Below are positions 56,521 through 64,000 of a stretch of 64,000 nt of DNA, piece after piece. Under the pieces are notes generated by a model. The model had not been told where the DNA came from and made no database searches. It saw only the letters and a list, made by a program, of their open reading frames with translations. This stretch comes from Alcanivorax sp. S71-1-4 (lineage in GTDB: Bacteria; Pseudomonadota; Gammaproteobacteria; Pseudomonadales; Alcanivoracaceae): positions 29,963-93,962 of the forward strand of contig NZ_AQOR01000014.1 of assembly GCF_009846755.1 (NCBI RefSeq), read 5' to 3'. A program made the position numbers and the translations under genes. Position 1 is the stretch's first letter. Every line of letters starts with the position of its first letter.

Positions 56521-57513
56521 TCAGCGCAGGCTCCAGCCATCCACACCAAGCATCTGGCCCACACCCTTGCCGATACTCACACCGAAACCGCCAAGCAGGC
56601 GTTCCAGCGGATGCGGCAACACGGAATAGTCGACGATCTCTTCCTCGCCCACCACATCGCGCGCCACCTGACCCGGACTGCCCGTGCCATCAGCCAGCCC
56701 CAGCTGAACCGCTTCTTCGCCAGACCAGACCAGGCCGGAAAACAGTTCTGGATGACCATCCACCTGCAGACGATCACCGCGCCCGGCTTTCACTGCCTCA
56801 ATGAACTGCTGGTGAATCTGGTCCAGCATGCCCTGGAAGTGTGCAGTCTGCTCCGGCTTCTGCGGCTGGAACGGGTCCATCAGTGCCTTGTTTTCACCGG
56901 AGGTCTGCACACGGCGCTCAACGCCGAGTTTTTCAATGGCCTCGGTAAATCCGAAGCCGGCCATGATGACACCGATAGAACCAACGATGCTGGCCGGGTC
57001 CACATAAATCTCATCCGCCGCTGCGGCAATATAGTAAGCCCCGGACGCCCCCATGTCGGTGATCACCGCGTAGACTTTTTTTTCCGGGTGTTTGGCTTTC
57101 AGCCGCATGATTTCGTTGTACACATAACCGGATTGCACCGGCGAACCGCCCGGGCTGTTGATGCGCAACATCACCGCTTTTGACTGCTCCGCCTCGAAGG
57201 CACGACGCAATCCCTGGCTGATGGCGTCAGCATTGGCTTCTGCGCCGTCGGCGATTACACCGGAGACATTCACCAACGCTGTATGGGGCTCCACCGCCGC
57301 CATGCTGCCGGACAACCCGGCACGCAGCGGCAGGAACATCAGCAGTACCAGCACCAGATAACCGAGCGTCGCGGTGCGGAAAAAAATACTCCAGCGACGC
57401 TGTTTGCGCTGCTCGTCCTGCATGGACAGCACCAGCTTCTCGATCAGCTGCCATTCGCGGTTGCTTTGCGGCGGCGACACCTGTGCCCCGCGATTATCGT
57501 TGTACTGATCCAT
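56521..57513 (-). CDS. sppA: Signal peptide peptidase SppA-type (S49 family)
   Basis: A 330-residue single-domain S49 protease with one N-terminal helix (ATLGYLVLVLLMFLPLRA). The nucleophile Ser is in DMGASGAYYIAAAADEIYVD; GSIGVIMAGFGFTEAIEKLG and RRVQTSGENKALMDPFQPQK follow, the last holding the expected catalytic Lys. LRINSPGGSPVQSGYVYNEI is also typical. It digests leftover signal peptides in the inner membrane. The first 20 bases overlap the end of the HAD phosphatase gene. Confidence 0.92.
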   Translation of the reverse strand: MDQYNDNRGAQVSPPQSNREWQLIEKLVLSMQDEQRKQRRWSIFFRTATLGYLVLVLLMFLPLRAGLSGSMAAVEPHTALVNVSGVIADGAEANADAISQGLRRAFEAEQSKAVMLRINSPGGSPVQSGYVYNEIMRLKAKHPEKKVYAVITDMGASGAYYIAAAADEIYVDPASIVGSIGVIMAGFGFTEAIEKLGVERRVQTSGENKALMDPFQPQKPEQTAHFQGMLDQIHQQFIEAVKAGRGDRLQVDGHPELFSGLVWSGEEAVQLGLADGTGSPGQVARDVVGEEEIVDYSVLPHPLERLLGGFGVSIGKGVGQMLGVDGWSLR

Positions 57514-58213
57514 CCACGCTTACTCCACTTTCCATCTGATCCGATTTGGTCTGCACCGATAACCGCCGCGCCGCGATCAACGGCAGCAGCGCCTCAATCT
57601 GTTCCAGCAACGCCAGCGGCCGGTGAGCCAGCAGGCGCTCGCGTGGGTGCGCCCCATACAGGACACCGACACGATCCACGCCGGCACGTTCGGCCATTTC
57701 CAGGTCAAAGCTGGTATCACCGACCACCAGCGTCTGTTCCGGGGCATGCCCCAGCTCCGCCAGCAGCTCCAGCACCATATCCGGGTGCGGCTTGGAGCGG
57801 CTCTCATCCGCGCAACGGGAACTGTCGAACCATTTGCCCAGCCCGGTGCTGCCCCACACCCGGTCCAGCCCGCGACGGCTCTTGCCGGTTGCCACGGCCA
57901 GTTGCATTCCCTGACCACGCAAGGCAGCCAGGGTTTCCAGCGCACCGGGAAACAATGCACTCGGTTGCGCTTCGGCGGCAATGAAATGCACCGCGTAACG
58001 GTCACGCATGGCCTGCACCAGTGCATCGTCCGCCTCGGGATAAAGGTCGCGAATGGCCTCGAACAAGCCGAGCCCGATGATACTGCACAGCCTTTCCGGC
58101 GGCAGCGCCGGCAAGGACACATCGGCGGCGGCCGCCGCCAGGCAACTGACGATACGCCCGGTGGAATCCATCAGCGTGCCATCCCAGTCGAAAATGACCA
58201 GTGAATAGCTCAT
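57494..58213 (-). CDS. HAD-IA phosphatase (phosphoglycolate phosphatase-like)
   Basis: A 239-residue HAD hydrolase: motif I VIFDWDGTLMDSTGRIVS with the nucleophile Asp, motif II AVATGKSRRGLD, and motif III/IV SKPHPDMVLELL plus TLVVGDTSFDLEMAERAGVD. The cap is of the alpha-helical C1 type. It lies between rluC and sppA, overlapping the former by four bases and the latter by 20. This gene is conserved at this place in pseudomonads; the substrate is not established. Confidence 0.9.
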   Translation of the reverse strand: MSYSLVIFDWDGTLMDSTGRIVSCLAAAAADVSLPALPPERLCSIIGLGLFEAIRDLYPEADDALVQAMRDRYAVHFIAAEAQPSALFPGALETLAALRGQGMQLAVATGKSRRGLDRVWGSTGLGKWFDSSRCADESRSKPHPDMVLELLAELGHAPEQTLVVGDTSFDLEMAERAGVDRVGVLYGAHPRERLLAHRPLALLEQIEALLPLIAARRLSVQTKSDQMESGVSVDGSVQR

Positions 58214-59331
58214 CCCCGTGACCTGCCGCGCCGCCCGGGCGGTTTACCCGCCGGCTTGCGCCCACTGCGGGCCGCCGGCGCCGTCTTTTTCACCGTTGCA
58301 CGCGGGCGCCGGGCCTCCCCACTGGCCGGCTTCGGCGTCGGTGGGCTGGCCGGCAGCGTCGCCGGCCCGCCACGCAGCCGGACCAACGCTTCTTCAAAAG
58401 CGTCGTCCAGCGGCGCCTCGACGCGCAGCTCTCGCCCGGTCTCCGGGTGCCGCAACACCAGCAGGCGGGCGTGCAGAAACATGCGCCGGGAACCGACCTG
58501 TTCCGCCAGCGCGCTGTTGACCTCGGCATCGCCGTATTTATCGTCACCGAGCAGCGGGAAACCGCCGAACTGGGCATGCACGCGAATCTGGTGTGTTCGC
58601 CCGGTGGCCAGCACGGCCTCCACCAGTGCCACGTCACCGAAACGCTCCAGCACGCGAAAATCCGTCCGTGACGCCTTGCCCTCGCGGGAGACCCTGACCA
58701 CCCGCTCGTTGCCGTGGGTCTGCTTCAGCAGCGGCGCCTCGATGGTTTTCTGGGTGCCTTTGAAACCCCGGCACAACAGCCAGTAGCGCTTTTCCACCCC
58801 GCCAGCCTGCATCAACCGCTGCAGGCGACGCAGAAAGGCACGGTGGCGCGCCACCATGATGGCGCCGGACGTATCGCGGTCCAGCCGGTGCACCAACTCC
58901 AGCGACGGCGCCTCGGCGGGGTACAGCGCCCGCAGCGTCTCGATCAGCCCCAGGCTGATACCGCTGCCACCGTGCACGGCCAGCCCGGCCGGCTTGTTAT
59001 AGATGTAGAGCCAGTTGTCCTCATGGATCAGGCTGCGCGACAGCCGCTCGGACAACCCCTGCCCCACGGCGGGCGGCGGGCCATCGTCGCTGGCCACCCG
59101 CACCGGCGGGATGCGCACCTCGTCGCCTTCTTCCAGGCGCTGGGTCTGCTTGGCGCGGCGTCCGTTCACGCGCACCTGACCATCGCGGATGATCCGGTAG
59201 ATACGGGATTTCGGCACCCCTTTCAGGGTCGCCATGAGGAAGTTATCCAGTCGCTGCCCGGCGCGATCATCACTGATGCGCACATGGCTGACGCCGGGAG
59301 AACCGGACGGAGATTCGGGGGTCTGTGACAT
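58210..59331 (-). CDS. rluC: 23S rRNA pseudouridine synthase RluC-type, with a basic C-terminal tail
   Basis: A 373-residue RluA-family enzyme. The N-terminal S4 domain is RAGQRLDNFLMATLKGVPKS, RIYRIIRDGQVRVNGRRAKQ; the catalytic Asp is in ELVHRLDRDTSGAIMVARHR; ATGRTHQIRVHAQFGGFPLL and GDDKYGDAEVN are further signatures. It should modify 23S rRNA at the E. coli 955/2504/2580 sites. After about residue 315 an extra Pro/Lys/Arg/Ala-rich tail (RRPRATVKKTAPAARSGRKP...) extends the protein by ~50 residues. ATG 59331 is chosen over the longer frame. It is divergent from rne, as in many relatives. Confidence 0.93.
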   Translation of the reverse strand: MSQTPESPSGSPGVSHVRISDDRAGQRLDNFLMATLKGVPKSRIYRIIRDGQVRVNGRRAKQTQRLEEGDEVRIPPVRVASDDGPPPAVGQGLSERLSRSLIHEDNWLYIYNKPAGLAVHGGSGISLGLIETLRALYPAEAPSLELVHRLDRDTSGAIMVARHRAFLRRLQRLMQAGGVEKRYWLLCRGFKGTQKTIEAPLLKQTHGNERVVRVSREGKASRTDFRVLERFGDVALVEAVLATGRTHQIRVHAQFGGFPLLGDDKYGDAEVNSALAEQVGSRRMFLHARLLVLRHPETGRELRVEAPLDDAFEEALVRLRGGPATLPASPPTPKPASGEARRPRATVKKTAPAARSGRKPAGKPPGRRGRSRG

Positions 59332-59416
59332 GGCGGCGATTCTAGGGCCTGACCGCCGCCAATGCATCATGCACGTTGCATAGCGCCGGCCCGGCTTGCC
59401 ACAAAGCGCTATCTGA

Positions 59417-59446
59417 TTGATGTCGCTGTCATTTTGCTGCTATAGT
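59417..59446 (+). promoter_or_regulatory. Candidate sigma-70 promoter of rne
   Basis: TTGATG (59417-59422) and TATAGT (59441-59446) are 18 bases apart, upstream of a 600-base leader to rne. It is the best promoter match in the rluC-rne intergenic region. Confidence 0.55.
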
Positions 59447-60053
59447 CGGCTGTCGGCCTGGACCGGCCCCGGCGACGCGATGCGAACATTCGCCGGTAGC
59501 TGCGGACCCTGCGCCTTGTTTACTTCAAGCGCGCTCGCCATCCGCGTGGCCTGGCTCCGCCCGACAGCAAAGATAGCGAACACTGTGATATGACGCCTGT
59601 GCCACACGCACAGCGTCGCAGGTAACACACCCGATTGATTGACTGGCGCCCTCCTAACGCCCTTGCGCGGATGGCGATTCAACAACCCTGGTGGCCTGCA
59701 GAGACGCCCGGCACGATGGGCGACAGACACTGACGACAAGAGATGCCACGCGGGGCGCCCCTTCGGGAGAGCGACCCGCGGCAAACTGAAGGGCACACGC
59801 CCGCGGCCCGGTCTGAACCGCTTCGGCCCGCCCGTGTCCCTGGTATGACTCTCCGCAATCAATACGGGGACCAGCAGTACGGACAGCACCACGGCCGGCG
59901 ACACCGGCCCGTGCCTGTGGCAGGAAAGGATATTCCCTGACAAGACTATCCCGTTCCCGCGCTGGCGCTTATTTCACCGCTGCCCATGCCCTGCCCCGGT
60001 CTGCCGCCCCCTGCGGGCGCTCTGCGCTGGCTGCCACTGAATGTGGTAGACAC
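59447..60053 (+). other. Long 5' leader of rne
   Basis: About 600 bases separate the candidate promoter from the rne ATG without a supported gene. It is GC-rich and full of short inverted repeats, for example GGCGCCCC near 59753 and CGCCCGCGG near 59797. In enterobacteria the ~360-base rne leader folds into hairpins that RNase E itself cleaves, giving autoregulation. The same role is plausible here, although I could not match the conserved hp2 loop. Open frames on the opposite strand have no protein character. Confidence 0.6.
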
Positions 60054-62948
60054 ATGAAACGTATGCTTATCAATGCGACGCACCCTGAAGAGGTTCGCGT
60101 CGCGCTTGTCGATGGTCAGCGCCTGTACGATCTGGACATCGAACACCGCACCCGGGAACAGAAAAAAGCCAACATCTACAAAGGCAAGATCACCCGCGTC
60201 GAACCCTCTCTTGAAGCCGCCTTCGTCGATTTCGGCGCCGAGCGTCATGGCTTTCTGCCACTGAAGGAAATCTCCCGCCAGTACTTCAGCAAAGACCCGA
60301 AAGACATCCAGGGCCGCATCAACATCAAGGACGTGATTCGCGAAGGCCAGGAAGTGATTGTCCAGGTCGACAAGGAAGAACGTGGCAACAAGGGCGCTGC
60401 CCTGTCCACCTTCATCAGCCTGGCCGGCCGTTACCTGGTACTGATGCCGAACAACCCGCGCGCCGGCGGCATCTCGCGCCGCATCGAGGGTGACGAGCGT
60501 CAGGAACTGAAAGAAGCCATGAACGCCCTGACCATCCCAAACGACATGGGCGTGATCGTGCGCACCGCCGGCCTCGGCCGTTCCGCGGAAGAGCTGCAGT
60601 GGGACCTCAACTACCTGCTGAAGCTGTGGGACTCCATAAGCACCGCCGCCAACGAGCGCCCGGCACCGTTCCTGGTGTACCAGGAATCCAACGTCATCAT
60701 CCGCGCCATCCGCGATTACCTGCGCAAGGATATCGGCGAAGTCCTGATTGACTCCGAAGAGACCTTTGCCGAAGCCAATGGCTTCGTCAGCCAGGTGATG
60801 AATGACTTCTCGCACAAGATCAAGCTGTACCGGGACGAAACACCGCTGTTCTCCCGCTACCAGATCGAGTCCCAGATCGAGACCGCCTTCCGCCGTGAAG
60901 TGAAACTGCCCTCCGGCGGCTCCATCGTGATCGACCCGACCGAAGCGCTGGTGTCCATCGACATCAACTCCTCGCGCGCCACCAAAGGGGCCGACATCGA
61001 GGAAACCGCGCTGCAGACCAACCTGGAAGCCGCCGACGAGATCGCCCGCCAGTTGCGCCTGCGCGACATCGGCGGCCTGATCGTGGTCGACTTTATCGAC
61101 ATGGGCCCGGCCCGCAACCAGCGCGATGTGGAAAACCGCATGCGCGAAGCGCTGGAAGCCGACCGTGCGCGCGTCCAGGTGGGCCGCATTTCCCGCTTCG
61201 GCCTGATGGAGTTGTCGCGTCAGCGCCTGCGTCCGTCGCTGGGCGAGACCTCCAGCATTGTCTGCCCGCGCTGTAACGGCCAGGGCCATATCCGCGACGT
61301 GAAATCCCTCGCCCTCTCGATCCTGCGCCTGGTCGAGGAAGAGGTGATGAAAGAGCGGACCGGCGAAATCCAGGCCCAGGTGCCGGTGGCAGTCGCGACT
61401 TACCTGCTCAACGAAAAACGCCAGGCCCTGCGTGATATCGAAGGCCGCTACAAAGTACGTGTGCTGATCATCCCGAACCAGAACCTGGAAACACCGCACT
61501 TTGAAGTGCAGCGTATCCGTGATGATCAGGTGCAGTCGGACCTGGTCAGCCACGAAGTGGCGCTGCTGGAAGGCGAAGAAGACCCGACCCTGGTGTCCGC
61601 GCAGGATACCGAGATCAAGCGTCAGGAAGCGGCCGTCAAGCTGGTCGCCCCGGACACTGCCCCGCCGCCGCCGAAACCGGTCGCCGAGCCGGGGCTGTGG
61701 GAACGCTTCTTCGCGTTCCTGGCCGGCATTTTCAAAAGCGATGAACAACCGGAAAAGCGCACCAAGCCGAAAACACAGCGCGCCCAGCCGGCAAACCGTC
61801 GTGGCAATGACAACCGTAACGCCCGTAACCGCCGTGGCGGCACCGAGCAGCGCGGCAACCGCCGTGACAACGACAAACGTGACGACAAGCGCGATAACGA
61901 ACGCGACAGCAAGCGCGACGACAAGCGCAGCGACAACGACAAGCCGCAACGCAATGCCCGTGACGACAACAACCGCGACAAGCCGCGTGACGGCAATCGC
62001 GACGGCGGCAAGGGCGCGCGCAACGACACCCGTCCCGAGCGTCAGGAACGGGCTGAGCGCGCCGAGCGCCAGGCACGCCAGAATGACCAGGATGCCGACA
62101 CCAAAGGCAACCAGGACAAATCGGCTCGCCCGGACAACAGCGCTCCGCGCAGCGAAGACGGCCAGAGCCAGGAGCGTCCCGGACGCCGCCGCCGTCGCAA
62201 CCGGGGCCGCGGCGGCAACAGCAACACCGAACAACCGGCTGCCCGGCAGGACAGCAATACTGACGGTGACAATCAGGACGACCACAACACCATCCGCGAA
62301 CAGGACAGCGCCGAGCGCCGTACCCAGGTGAAGGATGATCGTCCGTTGCGTCAGCGCCAGCGTCCGCGCCGCCAGCGTGATGACAGCAACGAAGCCGAAG
62401 AAGCCGCCATTATTGCTGCGGCCACTGCCAGCACCGTCGTGGTCACCGACGCAGCGCCTGACGCGCCCCGGACTGAGGCCGTCGCCAGCGAAGCACCGCA
62501 GACCGAACCGGCGCCCGTTGTCGAAGCGCCGGCTGACAAGCCAGTGTCGGCCTCGGCAGAGCCGGTCGTTCAGGCGGACGCTACTACATCAGAAGCGGCT
62601 GACGTCAACGCAGAAACGGCACCGACGCCATCGGAAGAACGCACTGCCGACGCCCCGGTTGCTGAAACACCGGTTGTCGAGGCCGGCGCTGACGCCGACG
62701 TTCAGGCTGACGTAACGCCGACCGCTGAAGAAGCCCCCGCAGCGGCCATCGCTGACGTCGTCACTGAAACCGAAGTGAAGACCGAAACCGACACCGCGCC
62801 GCAACCGGTCGCTCAAGCGCCAGAGGAAGAAGCGGCTGCAGCCGCCCAACCCAGCGGCGGACGCGCCTCCAACGACCCGCGCGTGCTGCGTCGCCAGCAA
62901 CTGGAAGCAGCGCGTCGGGAGACGGAGCAAAGCGGATCGGATAGCTGA
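60054..62948 (+). CDS. rne: Ribonuclease E
   Basis: A 964-residue RNase E. The catalytic half (1-~520) begins [20 protein letters not shown], has an S1 domain (~38-120), the metal-binding Asp in [13 protein letters not shown] and [12 protein letters not shown], and the zinc-link CPRC at residues 404-407, the same numbering as in E. coli. The C-terminal half has a possible membrane helix ([16 protein letters not shown]), an Arg/Asp/Lys/Asn-repeat RNA-binding region (~585-690), [15 protein letters not shown] basic clusters, a long Ala/Pro/Glu/Val-rich disordered segment, and a basic end, [17 protein letters not shown]. It scaffolds the RNA degradosome; RraA encoded at 636 is a likely inhibitor. 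Confidence 0.96.
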   Translation: MKRMLINATHPEEVRVALVDGQRLYDLDIEHRTREQKKANIYKGKITRVEPSLEAAFVDFGAERHGFLPLKEISRQYFSKDPKDIQGRINIKDVIREGQEVIVQVDKEERGNKGAALSTFISLAGRYLVLMPNNPRAGGISRRIEGDERQELKEAMNALTIPNDMGVIVRTAGLGRSAEELQWDLNYLLKLWDSISTAANERPAPFLVYQESNVIIRAIRDYLRKDIGEVLIDSEETFAEANGFVSQVMNDFSHKIKLYRDETPLFSRYQIESQIETAFRREVKLPSGGSIVIDPTEALVSIDINSSRATKGADIEETALQTNLEAADEIARQLRLRDIGGLIVVDFIDMGPARNQRDVENRMREALEADRARVQVGRISRFGLMELSRQRLRPSLGETSSIVCPRCNGQGHIRDVKSLALSILRLVEEEVMKERTGEIQAQVPVAVATYLLNEKRQALRDIEGRYKVRVLIIPNQNLETPHFEVQRIRDDQVQSDLVSHEVALLEGEEDPTLVSAQDTEIKRQEAAVKLVAPDTAPPPPKPVAEPGLWERFFAFLAGIFKSDEQPEKRTKPKTQRAQPANRRGNDNRNARNRRGGTEQRGNRRDNDKRDDKRDNERDSKRDDKRSDNDKPQRNARDDNNRDKPRDGNRDGGKGARNDTRPERQERAERAERQARQNDQDADTKGNQDKSARPDNSAPRSEDGQSQERPGRRRRRNRGRGGNSNTEQPAARQDSNTDGDNQDDHNTIREQDSAERRTQVKDDRPLRQRQRPRRQRDDSNEAEEAAIIAAATASTVVVTDAAPDAPRTEAVASEAPQTEPAPVVEAPADKPVSASAEPVVQADATTSEAADVNAETAPTPSEERTADAPVAETPVVEAGADADVQADVTPTAEEAPAAAIADVVTETEVKTETDTAPQPVAQAPEEEAAAAAQPSGGRASNDPRVLRRQQLEAARRETEQSGSDS

Positions 62949-62962
62949 TTCGTACGCAACAC

Positions 62963-62987
62963 AAAAAAAGGGCGGAATTTTCCGCCC
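62963..62987 (-). terminator. Hairpin with T tail on the minus strand, after rne
   Basis: GGGCGGAA and TTCCGCCC make an 8-bp stem with a two-base loop. The T7 tail is on the minus strand, so it terminates transcripts entering from the insertion-element side; on the plus strand the hairpin follows the rne stop by about 20 bases and may still stabilise its 3' end. Confidence 0.7.
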
Positions 62988-63001
62988 TCAGACTGCTGAC
63001 A

Positions 63002-63028
63002 AAGCCCTCGCCCTTGTGGTGAGGGCTT
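63002..63028 (+). other. Inverted repeat at the left edge of the insertion element
   Basis: AAGCCCTC (63002-63009) and GAGGGCTT (63021-63028) flank GCCCTTGTGGT, just upstream of the transposase start, and are followed by TTCTATAAT. It could be a terminator that insulates the transposase from rne read-through, or part of the element's left end. A TATAAT hexamer (63032-63037) lies seven bases before the start codon without a well-spaced -35. Confidence 0.5.
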
Positions 63029-63043
63029 TTCTATAATCGGTGC

Positions 63044-64000
63044 ATGCTAAAAGATCGCGCTCCGACCCAATCGACACTTGAGTTCGTCTGTATTGATGAA
63101 CTTGTCCCGCCGGACCACCTGCTTCGCAAGGTGGATAAACACATCGACTTCCGCTTTATCCATGATCGGGTGAAGGCGTTGTACTGTGCCGATAATGGCC
63201 GGCCCGCGCTGGACCCGACCCTGATGTTCAAGCTGCTGTTGCTGGGTTACCTGTTCGGTGTTCGCAGTGAACGTCAGTTGATCCGGGAAGTGCAGGTGAA
63301 TGTGGCCTACCGGTGGTTTCTGGGGCTGACGCTGACGGACAAGGTGCCGGACGCCAGCACCCTGAGCCAGAACCGTCGGCGCCGGTTCAACGACTCGGAT
63401 ATCTATCAGCAGATCTTTGACGAGATTGTGTTGCAAGCGATCCGCCGCAGGCTGGTGTCGGGGGAGGTGTTGTACACAGATTCCACCCACCTCAAAGCCA
63501 ATGCCAACAAGGGCAAGTGGACCAAAGCCCGCGTGGAGCCATTGCGTCAGGCTTACTTGGATGACCTGGATCGCGCGGTGGAGGAGGACCGTTTGGCCCA
63601 TGGAAAAAAGCCCTTGCGGTCGGCGTCCAGGCCGGCAGCGGCTCGGGAGATCAAACGGAGCACGACGGACCCTGAGAGCGGCTACATGACCCGGGATAAC
63701 AAGCCCCAGGGGTTCTTCTATCTGGACCACCGTACGGTGGACAGCAAGGCCAACATCATCACCGATGTGCACGTCAGCGCGGGCAATGTACACGATGCCG
63801 TGCCTTATATGTCCCGCCTGAAACGGCAGAAAGAGCGCTTCGGGTTCCCGGTCAGTCATGTGGGGCTGGATGCCGGTTACCACACCACCGCGATCAGCAA
63901 GGGACTGGAGGAAGAGCAGATCAAGGCCGTCTTTGGCTACCGTCGCCCCACGCACCGCAGAGGCTCTCTTTACAAGCGGGAATTCCACTACCAACCTGAT
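63044..64000 (+). mobile_element. IS1182-like transposase, truncated by the window end
   Basis: An open frame from ATG 63044 runs through the last base (at least 319 codons). It begins MLKDRAPTQSTLEFVCIDEL, then VPPDHLLRKVDKHIDFRFIH and PALDPTLMFKLLLLGYLFGV, the N-terminal domain of IS1182/IS5-superfamily transposases. DDE-type residues are suggested by LYTDSTHLKANANKGK (first Asp) and HVGLDAGYHTTAISKGL (second Asp); the Glu would lie beyond the window. GFFYLDHRTVDSKANIITDV is also typical. The element sits directly downstream of rne. Confidence 0.9.

Noticed and set aside
59440..59943. Open frame on the minus strand within the rne leader
   Set aside because: Arg/Pro-rich product with no motif or ribosome binding site, overlapping the probable rne promoter.
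59946..62285. A 779-codon open frame on the minus strand opposite rne
   Set aside because: It is the antisense of the rne coding region, kept open by codon bias; the product is Val/Ala/Phe-rich low-complexity sequence without domains, while rne on the plus strand has full motif support.
63047..63994. Minus-strand open frame at the right end
   Set aside because: It is antisense to the IS1182-like transposase, whose plus-strand frame is continuous from 63044 to the window end and carries recognisable transposase motifs.

Overview
The window is about 64 kb of high-GC gammaproteobacterial chromosome. Gene content and order (LiuR-led leucine catabolism operon, ETF and ETF-QO genes, GMC oxidoreductases, an rne-rluC-sppA-maf-yceD-rpmF-plsX-fab-pabC-mltG-tmk-holB-pilZ-tatD block as in pseudomonads) suggest a marine Alcanivorax-like (Alcanivoracaceae/Oceanospirillales) bacterium. 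That assignment is inference from protein flavour and synteny. No rRNA or tRNA gene, CRISPR array or prophage was recognised.

Layout. 1-4.1 kb: DUF805 membrane protein, RraA, and an NAD(P)-binding protein translationally coupled to a hybrid histidine kinase. 4.4-12.4 kb: liuR-liuA-liuB-liuC-liuD plus acetoacetyl-CoA synthetase, headed by a perfect 16-bp palindrome; the usual liuE is absent. 12.5-18.6 kb: an exported protein of unknown function, then two tandem pairs of GMC flavoprotein plus Tat-exported small subunit. 18.7-20.2 kb: SPFH (QmcA-like) and NfeD proteins. 20.4-26.2 kb: a lower-GC accessory island. 26.6-30.6 kb: etfBA divergent from ETF-QO. 30.6-45 kb: HigBA, GNAT-nitrilase fusion, sirtuin, DAHP synthase, hydrolases, a TetR regulator, a GlyGly-CTERM trypsin-like protease, RmuC, TatD, PilZ. 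45.7-59.3 kb: the lipid, cell-wall and replication block on the minus strand. 60.1-62.9 kb: rne with a long leader. 63.0 kb to the end: an IS1182-like transposase cut by the window edge.

The most unusual region is the island. It contains integron-type attC sites (one complete, one degenerate, one half-site), all oriented with the minus-strand genes, but no integrase is in the window. It also carries five same-orientation copies of an ~85-96 bp repeat with GGGACACGCA-type inverted ends, one pair enclosing a degenerate REP-associated (IS200-like) transposase. Two of these repeats flank a DUF2513 gene, and that unit appears to split an older cassette gene whose 5' stub sits against one attC and whose 3' stub sits against the next. 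Other cargo is a DUF262-HEPN pair, a GIY-YIG nuclease-like gene and a DUF5343-HEPN-like pair, all typical of defence or toxin-antitoxin islands.

A second repeat family (208 bp and 169 bp, with long inverted arms) sits between two convergent gene pairs; in one case it supplies the stop codon of higA. Other anomalies are a frameshift in pabC, absence of fabH from the fab cluster, a NlpC/P60-like protein that seems to lack both catalytic residues, and a redoxin-like protein whose usual first active-site cysteine is serine.
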